A DNA stretch of 64,000 nt, taken from Myxococcaceae bacterium (GTDB taxonomy: Bacteria > Myxococcota_A > Polyangia > Polyangiales > Ga0077539). Shown here piece by piece: positions 1 to 6,161 of the stretch. The position numbers and the translations under genes are program-made. The number at the start of each line of letters is the position of its first letter. Positions within the stretch are counted from its first letter, which is position 1. Under the pieces are notes generated by a model, which searched no databases, was not told the DNA's origin, and was given only the letters and a program-made list of their open reading frames with translations. Where the stretch lies: contig SCUS01000187.1 of NCBI GenBank assembly GCA_004297725.1, forward strand, positions 1 through 64,000, in the 5' to 3' direction.

Positions 1-6
1 ACTTCA

Positions 7-40
7 GCGGTTGCAGGCCCGAAGGGCCGACCGCAACCGC
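7..40. other. Two-tier hairpin at the window edge
   Basis: The 8-bp arms GCGGTTGC (7-14) and GCAACCGC (33-40) pair perfectly and enclose a second stem, GGCCC (16-20) with GGGCC (24-28). No T-tract follows, so it is either a terminator-like end of an unseen upstream gene or a dispersed palindromic element. The rest of 41-271 holds no gene I can support. The start of the first maturase at 272 has only a weak ribosome binding site. Confidence 0.4.
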
Positions 41-271
41 GGAGTCGGCGGTGTCTCGATGGCGTCCACACCAGAAACGCGCTTGCGCGCAACGCCGTGA
101 ACATTCCGGGAAGGATCAGTCCTTCAGGGCGCGGCGACGGGCGCATGGCACCTTAGAAAGGGCTGGTATCTGGACCTACGGCCCGCGCCTTGCTCAACCC
201 TGCGCGGACGCAGCACGCCGGCGCTGGCCTGAGCCACGCTGGCACATTCCGAAGTACCCTACGCGACACCC

Positions 272-1570
272 ATGACAGACCTCGGACCCCGCCCCCGCTC
301 GCTCCCCATCGCCCCGACAGCGGCCCCGGCCCGGCGCAACCTGCCGCTGGCCAACGAGACCCGCCCCATCGACCAGCGATGGCGCCCCATCTACGCCGTC
401 TGGGAGATCACCCTGCGCTGCGACCTGTCGTGCCGTCACTGCGGCTCCCGCGCGGGGCGCTCCCGGCCCGACGAGCTCAGCACCGACGAGGCCCTCGACC
501 TCGTCCGTCAGATGGCCGAGCTCGGCACCAAGGAGGTCACCCTCATCGGCGGCGAGGCCTACCTCCGCGACGACTGGACCACCATCGCCCGCGCCGTGCG
601 CGCCCACGGGATGGACTGCACCATGACCACCGGCGGCCGCGGCCTCACCCTGGAGCGGGTGATCGCCGCGAAGGAGGCGGGCATCCGGAGCGTGAGCGTG
701 AGCGTCGACGGGCTGGAGGAGACCCACGACGCGCTGCGGGGCGTGAAGGGCAGCTTCCGGTCGGCCTTCGAGGCCATGGCCAACCTCAAGAAGGGTGGCA
801 TTCCCTTCTCGGCCAACTCGCAGTTCGGTCGAAAGAGCATCAAGGAGATGCCCGAGGTCTTCGACCGGCTGGTGGCCGCGGGAATCCACTCCTGGCAGAC
901 GCAGATCACCGTCGCCATGGGCCGGGCGGTCGACGAGCCCGAGCTGCTGCTGGAGCCCTACCAGATGCTCGAGGTGCTCGCGATGCTGGCCCGCCTGAAG
1001 CCCGTCGCGGACGCCAACCGGGTTCGCATCTGGCCTGGAAACAACATCGGATACTTCGGCCCCTACGAGACGCTCCTCCGGGGGACGCTCCCCCGGGGGC
1101 ACATGGCCTCCTGCGGCGCGGGCCGCTCCACGCTGGGCATCGAGGCCGACGGATCGATCAAGGGCTGCCCCTCGCTGCCGACGCTGGAGTACACGGGCGG
1201 CAACATCCGCGACGCCTCGCTCAAGGACATCTGGGAGCGCTCGGCCCCGCTGCGCTTCACCCGCGACCGCACCGTCGAAGACCTCTGGGGCCACTGCCGT
1301 GACTGCTACTACAACGACACCTGCCGCGCCGGGTGCTCGTGGACCACGCACGTGCTGCTGGGCCGCCCTGGCAACAACCCCTATTGCCACCACCGGGCGC
1401 TGGAGCTTCTGCGCAAGGGCCGGCGCGAGCGGGTGATCCGCATCGAGGCCGCCCCGGGAGAGCCCTTCGACCACGGGCTCTTCGACATCGTGGAAGAAGA
1501 CTGGCCCGAGCACGAGCTCGCCAGGGCGCAGCGACTCGCGGAGACCGGCGAAGGCTGGCTCACGGACTGA
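272..1570 (+). CDS. Radical SAM/SPASM peptide maturase (copy 1)
   Basis: This 432-residue protein is a radical SAM enzyme with a C-terminal SPASM domain, the architecture of enzymes that modify ribosomally made peptides. The cluster-binding motif is C50-DLS-C54-RH-C57, followed by GGEAY (93-97). The SPASM cysteines are C281, C299, C342, C345, C351, C355 and C372, and the C342-C355 stretch fits the canonical CX2CX5CX3C spacing with a final downstream Cys. About 45 residues precede the radical SAM core, too short for a complete RRE leader-binding domain. It is cytosolic, with no signal peptide. It sits 32 bases upstream of a lipoprotein with repeated YGxPP motifs, and a close paralogue closes the block at 2739-4049. 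Radical SAM/SPASM assignment is secure. Peptide maturation is inferred from architecture and neighbours, and the exact chemistry is unknown. Confidence 0.9.
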   Translation: MTDLGPRPRSLPIAPTAAPARRNLPLANETRPIDQRWRPIYAVWEITLRCDLSCRHCGSRAGRSRPDELSTDEALDLVRQMAELGTKEVTLIGGEAYLRDDWTTIARAVRAHGMDCTMTTGGRGLTLERVIAAKEAGIRSVSVSVDGLEETHDALRGVKGSFRSAFEAMANLKKGGIPFSANSQFGRKSIKEMPEVFDRLVAAGIHSWQTQITVAMGRAVDEPELLLEPYQMLEVLAMLARLKPVADANRVRIWPGNNIGYFGPYETLLRGTLPRGHMASCGAGRSTLGIEADGSIKGCPSLPTLEYTGGNIRDASLKDIWERSAPLRFTRDRTVEDLWGHCRDCYYNDTCRAGCSWTTHVLLGRPGNNPYCHHRALELLRKGRRERVIRIEAAPGEPFDHGLFDIVEEDWPEHELARAQRLAETGEGWLTD

Positions 1571-1602
1571 ACACCCCTTCTACGGACAAGAGAGAGAATC
1601 CC

Positions 1603-2136
1603 ATGTACCGACCGCTAAGCCCCTGTCCTGGTTGTTCTCGTCACGTGAGGATCGATGACGCCGCGTGCCCCTTCTGCGGCGCGGCCTTCGCCTCCGCGCT
1701 GGCCCCACGGCCCTCCGCCGACTCCCGCCGACGCCTCTCCCGCGCGGCCCTCTTCACCTTCGCGGCCTCCGTGGGGAGCGCCGCGTGCAGCAGCTCCGTC
1801 ACCGCCTCCGACGCCTCCACCGCCGACGCCCCCGCGGTGCTCGACCGCCCCGTCGCCACCGACACCGGCGCTCGCGACGCCGGGCCGGCCGACACCGGCC
1901 CCTCGGATGACGGCAGCATCGTGGCGCTCTACGGCGACCCCCCTCCGGTGGACTCCGGCGTGCCCGACGACGACGGCGCTCCCGGCCCGGAGTACGGCGC
2001 CCCTCCGCCGGTCGACGCGGGCCCTCCGGACGACGAGGGAAACGTCAACGCCGACTACGGATCGCCCCCCGCCAGGGACGCCAGCGTCTTCCCCCTCTAT
2101 GGCGCACCCCCGCGTCCCGACGACGCTGGAGTTTGA
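1603..2136 (+). CDS. Putative radical-SAM substrate lipoprotein A, zinc ribbon plus YGxPP repeats
   Basis: I do not recognise this 177-residue family. It begins with a four-Cys zinc-ribbon-like module (C8, C11, C22, C25), then a basic stretch with SRRRLSR and a hydrophobic segment ending in the lipobox SAAC (C62). After C62 there are no cysteines. The tail is Asp/Pro-rich and carries YG-x-PP four times, with the tyrosines at 110, 131, 152 and 166. The first three are exactly 21 residues apart, each preceded by an acidic DDG, DDDG or DDEG block. The next gene has the same cysteine positions and the same tail motif, and maturases flank the pair. I infer a RiPP-like substrate: a cytosolic zinc-ribbon leader, export as a lipoprotein, and a repeated Tyr-containing core modified before export. 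The start follows AGAGAG at moderate spacing. Confidence 0.8.
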   Translation: MYRPLSPCPGCSRHVRIDDAACPFCGAAFASALAPRPSADSRRRLSRAALFTFAASVGSAACSSSVTASDASTADAPAVLDRPVATDTGARDAGPADTGPSDDGSIVALYGDPPPVDSGVPDDDGAPGPEYGAPPPVDAGPPDDEGNVNADYGSPPARDASVFPLYGAPPRPDDAGV

Positions 2137-2159
2137 CAAAACCACTGGAATTGTAGTCT
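2133..2159 (+). promoter_or_regulatory. Candidate promoter for lipoprotein B
   Basis: A perfect TTGACA (2133-2138) overlaps the stop codon of lipoprotein A. It is followed after 15 bases by TAGTCT (2154-2159), in an AT-rich stretch that stands out from the surrounding GC-rich DNA. A strong ribosome binding site (AGGAG, 2184-2188) and the ATG of lipoprotein B (2198) follow. The spacing is shorter than the usual 17 and the -10 is poor, so this is a suggestion only. If real, it would let B be expressed independently of A. Confidence 0.3.
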
Positions 2160-2197
2160 CTTTCTTCCAACAACCTGCTTCGTAGGAGAGTTCACTG

Positions 2198-2722
2198 ATG
2201 GCGTCTTCCCTGGTTCCTTGTCCTTCTTGCGCGCGGCACGTCCGCGCCACCGAGCGCTCGTGCCCCTTCTGCCGCACGGCGCTCTCGGCCTCCATCGCGT
2301 CGAGGGTGATCCCCGGCGCGACGCAGCGCCTCTCGCGCGCGGCGGCCTTCACCTTCGCCGCCAGCCTCGCGGCCACCGGCTGCAGCGATGACCCCGCCCC
2401 CGCCGTCGACGCCGCCGTGGTCGACACGGGCGCGACCACCGACACGGGCGCGACCACCGACACGGGCGCGACCGCCGACACGGGCCCGGCCACCGACACG
2501 GGCATGACCGACGCGGGCTTCCCCTCCGACGACGGCGGCATGCTGGCGATGTACGGCGGTCCTCCGGACACCGGGGTGGACTCGGGCGGCCCCTCCGACG
2601 ACGGCGGCATCGCGCCGCTCTACGGGCTCCCGGCGGACGCGGGCCAGCCCTCGCAGGACGCTGGCGACGGCAGCATCGGCGTGCGGTACGGCTCCCCGCC
2701 CCGCCCCGACGCCGGCGCGTGA
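2198..2722 (+). CDS. Putative radical-SAM substrate lipoprotein B, zinc ribbon plus YGxPP repeats
   Basis: This 174-residue paralogue of the preceding lipoprotein has cysteines at exactly the same positions: C8, C11, C22, C25 in the zinc-ribbon-like head and C62 in the lipobox ATGC. It shares the LSRAA-x-FTFAAS signal core. A D-T-G-A-T repeat linker (about 76-105) is followed by YGGPP (Y119), YGLPA (Y142) and YGSPP (Y164), spaced 23 and 22 residues, again after acidic DDGG blocks. Both proteins end in YG-A/S-PPRPD plus a few residues. No Cys lies in the tail, which argues against thioether chemistry. The linkers of A and B differ while YGxPP is kept, so the motif looks selected. The start follows AGGAG with 9-base spacing. 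The next maturase begins 16 bases after its stop. Confidence 0.8.
   Translation: MASSLVPCPSCARHVRATERSCPFCRTALSASIASRVIPGATQRLSRAAAFTFAASLAATGCSDDPAPAVDAAVVDTGATTDTGATTDTGATADTGPATDTGMTDAGFPSDDGGMLAMYGGPPDTGVDSGGPSDDGGIAPLYGLPADAGQPSQDAGDGSIGVRYGSPPRPDAGA
2420..2509 (+). repeat. 18-bp tandem repeat coding a DTG linker
   Basis: About five copies of an 18-base unit, ACCGACACGGGCGCGACC with drift, encode the D-T-G-A-T-T linker between the lipobox and the YGxPP region of lipoprotein B. Unit changes would keep the frame, so linker length could vary between strains. Confidence 0.7.
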
Positions 2723-2738
2723 TTGCCAATCACCCTTC

Positions 2739-4049
2739 ATGACACAACTCCCGCCTCGCCCTCGCACGCTGCCCATCGCCCCGAAGGCCGAGCCCGCTCG
2801 GCGGCGGCTGCCGCTGGCGGGGGAGGCGCGGGACGTCGACCGCGCGTTTCGCCCCATCATCGCCGTCTGGGAGCTCACCCTCCAGTGTGACCTCGCGTGC
2901 CGCCACTGCGGCTCTCGCGCGGGGCGCTCCCGGCCCGACGAGCTCAGCACCGAAGAGGCCCTCGACCTGGTTCGCCAGCTCGAGGAGATCGGCTGCAAGG
3001 AGGTCACCGTCATCGGCGGAGAGGCCTACCTGAGAGATGACTGGGTGCGCATCGGGCAGGAGGTGCGGGCGCGAGGCATGGAGCTCACCATGACCACCGG
3101 GGGCAGGGGAATGACCCCCGAGCGGGCGCGCCAGGCGAAGGAGGCGGGCATACAGAGCGCGTCGGTGTCCGTCGACGCCCTGGAGGAGATGCACGACTCG
3201 CTGCGGGGCGTGCAGGGGAGCTGGCGCGCGGCCATGGAGGCCATCGCCAACCTGAAGGCGGTGGGCATCCCGGTGAGCTGCAACACGCAGATCGCCCGGC
3301 CGGCGCTGCGGCAGATCGAGCCGTTGCTCGACCACCTCATCGCCGCGGGGATGCACGCGTGGCAGGTGTCGATGACGGTGCCGATGGGGCGCGCGGCCGA
3401 CGAGCCGGGGTTGATCCTGGAGCCCTATCAGGTGCTGGAGGTGATGCCGCTCATCGCCCGAGCGGCGCGTCGCCTCAAGCAACACCGGATACGGCTCTGG
3501 CCCGGGAATGATATCGGGTACTTTGGTCCCTATGAGACGGAGCTTCGGGGGAGGATGCCGCGAGGGCACATGGCGGCCTGCGGCGCCGGACGGCTCTCAT
3601 TGGGCATCGAGGCCGATGGGTCGATCAAGGGATGCCCCTCGCTGCCGACCAAGGACTATGTCGGCGGCAACGTCCGGGACGACAAGCTGGTGGACATCTG
3701 GGAGCGCGCCGGGGCGCTGCGCTTCACCAGGGAGCGCACCCGCGACGACCTCTGGGGATACTGCGGGGGATGCTACTACGGTGACGAGTGCCTCGGCGGC
3801 TGCTCGTGGACGGCGCACGTGGTGTTCGGGCGCACTGGCAACAACCCCTTCTGTCACCACCGGGCGCTGGAGCTGCTGCGGGAGGGAAAGCGAGAGCGCC
3901 TGGTGCTGGAGACCCCGGCGGAGGGCAAGCCCTTCGACCATGGGATCTTCGCGCTGGTGACCGAAGACTGGCCCGAAGACGAGCTGGCCAGGGCGAGGGA
4001 GCTCGCCGCGACCGGCGAGGGGTGGCTGCTGCCGGGTGATACCGGCTGA
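2739..4049 (+). CDS. Radical SAM/SPASM peptide maturase (copy 2)
   Basis: A 436-residue paralogue of the first maturase, similar along its whole length; by eye about two thirds of residues match, and this figure is an estimate. It carries CDLACRHC for the SAM-cleaving cluster, GGEAY, and a SPASM region with C-GAGR, GCPSLP, CGGC, CYYGDEC, GGC and a last Cys in NPFC, so all cluster ligands of copy 1 are kept. The long identical stretches around the cluster motif and the GNDIGYFGPYE region suggest the same chemistry. Two maturases for two substrates could mean one each or sequential steps. It lies 16 bases after lipoprotein B and probably is co-transcribed with it. No transporter, protease or RRE protein is seen beside it. 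Confidence 0.9.
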   Translation: MTQLPPRPRTLPIAPKAEPARRRLPLAGEARDVDRAFRPIIAVWELTLQCDLACRHCGSRAGRSRPDELSTEEALDLVRQLEEIGCKEVTVIGGEAYLRDDWVRIGQEVRARGMELTMTTGGRGMTPERARQAKEAGIQSASVSVDALEEMHDSLRGVQGSWRAAMEAIANLKAVGIPVSCNTQIARPALRQIEPLLDHLIAAGMHAWQVSMTVPMGRAADEPGLILEPYQVLEVMPLIARAARRLKQHRIRLWPGNDIGYFGPYETELRGRMPRGHMAACGAGRLSLGIEADGSIKGCPSLPTKDYVGGNVRDDKLVDIWERAGALRFTRERTRDDLWGYCGGCYYGDECLGGCSWTAHVVFGRTGNNPFCHHRALELLREGKRERLVLETPAEGKPFDHGIFALVTEDWPEDELARARELAATGEGWLLPGDTG

Positions 4050-4166
4050 TTGTCAGTCTTGCCGCGTTGAGCCCGGTCGGCTTCTCATCGAACCACGCGC
4101 ACGGTCGTCGCTGGGGTACGCGCCCTGGACGATGCATCCGAGCTTGCGCAGACCTCCACCCTCCCC

Positions 4167-5705
4167 CTACTTGATCCGATCGTTGACGAGCGCCCGAAGG
4201 TAATTGGAGTCGAACGGCTTCTCAACCCTCTGGTTTGGAACCTCGTCGAGGAAGGCACGGGCGGCTGGAGTGAAGGCACCTCCCGTCAGGAAGATGACCC
4301 GATTCGCATGCGCCGGATCGACCTTGCGGAGCTCGGCATGCAGCTCCATGCCGGTCATCTGCGGCATCATGAGATCGCAGAGGATCACGTCGAAGCGCTC
4401 GCCGGAGGTGACTCGCTCGAGTGCCTCCGTTGGCCGCCCGGTAGCGACGACCTCGTGATCGGCAGACAGCGTGCGCTTGACCACTCGTGCAATCATCGGG
4501 TCGTCGTCGATGACAAGGATCCTGCCGCGCCTCCGAGCGGCCCGGTCGAGCACGGCATGCGGGACCTCCTCCGACAGTTCAGACGTAGCCAGAGGAAGCG
4601 TAACCCGAAACGTCGTCCCTCTTCCCAAGGCGCTGTCCACATCGATCGTTCCTCCGAAGTCGGTGACGATGCGATGGCAGATGGACAGCCCGAGCCCTGT
4701 TCCGACACCGGCAGGCTTCGTCGTAAAGAACGGAGTGAACAGCCGTTCGAGCACCTCGGGCGGCATTCCTGGGCCGGTGTCGGCGATCTCGGTGACGATG
4801 CAGCCATTCGTGGCGGCGGATATGGAGATGCGGATCTCGTTGTCCTCGGCGTGCCCCTCCTCGATCGCCTGGGCAGCGTTGACGACGAGGTTCAGGAACA
4901 CCTGACCAAGACGAGACTCGCTTGCCTGCACCGGCGGCGCCTGCCCGTAACTCTTGACGATGCGCGCCCGGTGCCGAATCTCGTTCCATGCCATGCGAAG
5001 GGTCGACTCCATCACCCGCGGCACATCCACAGGACCGCGCTTGTCCTCCTGGGGCCGTGAAAACATCTTCAGGTCACGGACGATGTTCCGGATTCTATCG
5101 GCCGCGGCGCGCGCGTCATCGAGCTCTTCTCGGACATCGTTGAATTCGACCGCGAGCCCCAGCTTTTCCAGCCGCGCAAGAAGGTCTCTGGCCATCAGGT
5201 CGAGATTGCCCATGACGCAAGCCAGCGGGTTGTTGATCTCGTGCGCGACTCCGGCCGCGAGGGTTCCCATCGAGGCCATCCGGTCAGAGATCACAAGCTG
5301 ATCCTTGAGCTTCGTCTGCTCAGCGCGGAGCGACGCCTCACGCAGCTCCCTTTCGATGGCCGGTAGCAGGCGGCCGAGCTTGCCCTTCGCCATGAAATCA
5401 TGCGCGCCCGCACGAAGGGCGTCGACGGCGACCTCCTCGTTGACCGTGCCCGAGACGATGATGAACGGAAGGTCGAGGTTCCGATCCCGCATGAGCCTGA
5501 GCGCCATGGGCGCACTGAAGCGCGGCATGGAGTAGTCGGAGAGGACAACGTCCCAGGGCTGACTCCCCAGTGCCGCGGACATTGCCTCCGGCGTATCCAC
5601 CCGCTCGTAGGCGACCTCGAAACCGCCCCTCCGCAACTCGCGAACGATGAGCAGGGCATCTTGCTCGACGTCCTCCACCAGCAGCGCCCGGATCGGTCTT
5701 CCCAT
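4167..5705 (-). CDS. Hybrid histidine kinase, REC-HisKA-HATPase-REC
   Basis: A soluble 512-residue signalling protein. The N-terminal receiver has its phospho-acceptor at D57 (VVLSDYSMP). A short coiled region leads to a HisKA helix with AHEINNP (H155), then an ATPase domain with DTGPGMP and GTGLGLSI. A C-terminal receiver (VIDDDPMIAR; Asp near 444 in CDLMMP) ends the protein. The input is thus another regulator's phosphate rather than a membrane signal. It is the last gene of a three-gene minus-strand operon, three bases after a CheY-like regulator, and is presumably fed by the 952-residue kinase at the operon head. Confidence 0.9.
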   Translation of the reverse strand: MGRPIRALLVEDVEQDALLIVRELRRGGFEVAYERVDTPEAMSAALGSQPWDVVLSDYSMPRFSAPMALRLMRDRNLDLPFIIVSGTVNEEVAVDALRAGAHDFMAKGKLGRLLPAIERELREASLRAEQTKLKDQLVISDRMASMGTLAAGVAHEINNPLACVMGNLDLMARDLLARLEKLGLAVEFNDVREELDDARAAADRIRNIVRDLKMFSRPQEDKRGPVDVPRVMESTLRMAWNEIRHRARIVKSYGQAPPVQASESRLGQVFLNLVVNAAQAIEEGHAEDNEIRISISAATNGCIVTEIADTGPGMPPEVLERLFTPFFTTKPAGVGTGLGLSICHRIVTDFGGTIDVDSALGRGTTFRVTLPLATSELSEEVPHAVLDRAARRRGRILVIDDDPMIARVVKRTLSADHEVVATGRPTEALERVTSGERFDVILCDLMMPQMTGMELHAELRKVDPAHANRVIFLTGGAFTPAARAFLDEVPNQRVEKPFDSNYLRALVNDRIK

Positions 5706-5708
5706 GAT

Positions 5709-6161
5709 CTAGGGCCTCCTGAAGCTCGGCGCCGTCTCATTGAGGACAAGCCAGTACAGACCGAGATGCCGGACCGCTTCGATGAACTGGACGAAGTCGA
5801 CGGGCTTTCGGACGTAGCTGTTGGCGCCGAGGCTGTAGCTACGAACCAGGTCCTGGTCTTCGACCGAGGAGGTCAAGACGACGACCGGAAGGAGCCTGGT
5901 GAACTCATTGGCACGCAGAGCCTTGAGAACTTCGAGGCCGTCGATTTTGGGCAGCTTGAGGTCGAGAAGCACCACCTGGGGCATGGCGTCCGGGCTCCGT
6001 TCGGCGTGCGCGCCTCGAGCAAAGAGGTAGTCGAGTGCCTCCACACCGTCGCGTGCGACCACGACCGGATTGATGACGTTGCTCTTCTTCAGGGCTCGAA
6101 TCGTGAGCTCCTCATCCCTCGGGTTGTCCTCGACGAGCAAGATGACCTTGTCGCTGTTCAT
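5709..6161 (-). CDS. CheY-like single-domain response regulator (Rcp1-type)
   Basis: This 150-residue receiver-only protein has LLVEDNPRDEEL at the acidic pocket, the phospho-acceptor D67 (LLDLKLP), and conserved LTSS and VRKPVDF near the end. The extra loop between strands 2 and 3 and the NPRDEELT start resemble regulators paired with phytochrome-type kinases. It has no output domain, so it should relay phosphate or bind a partner. Its ATG overlaps the stop of the upstream kinase by 4 bases, so the two are translationally coupled. It is likely the shuttle between the flanking hybrid kinases. Confidence 0.9.
   Translation of the reverse strand: MNSDKVILLVEDNPRDEELTIRALKKSNVINPVVVARDGVEALDYLFARGAHAERSPDAMPQVVLLDLKLPKIDGLEVLKALRANEFTRLLPVVVLTSSVEDQDLVRSYSLGANSYVRKPVDFVQFIEAVRHLGLYWLVLNETAPSFRRP

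Noticed and set aside
2420..2509. CRISPR-like array of short repeats
   Set aside because: The repeats are direct, 18 bases, without unique spacers and in frame with a lipoprotein linker. The same reasoning applies to the 15-base repeats at 63000-63215.
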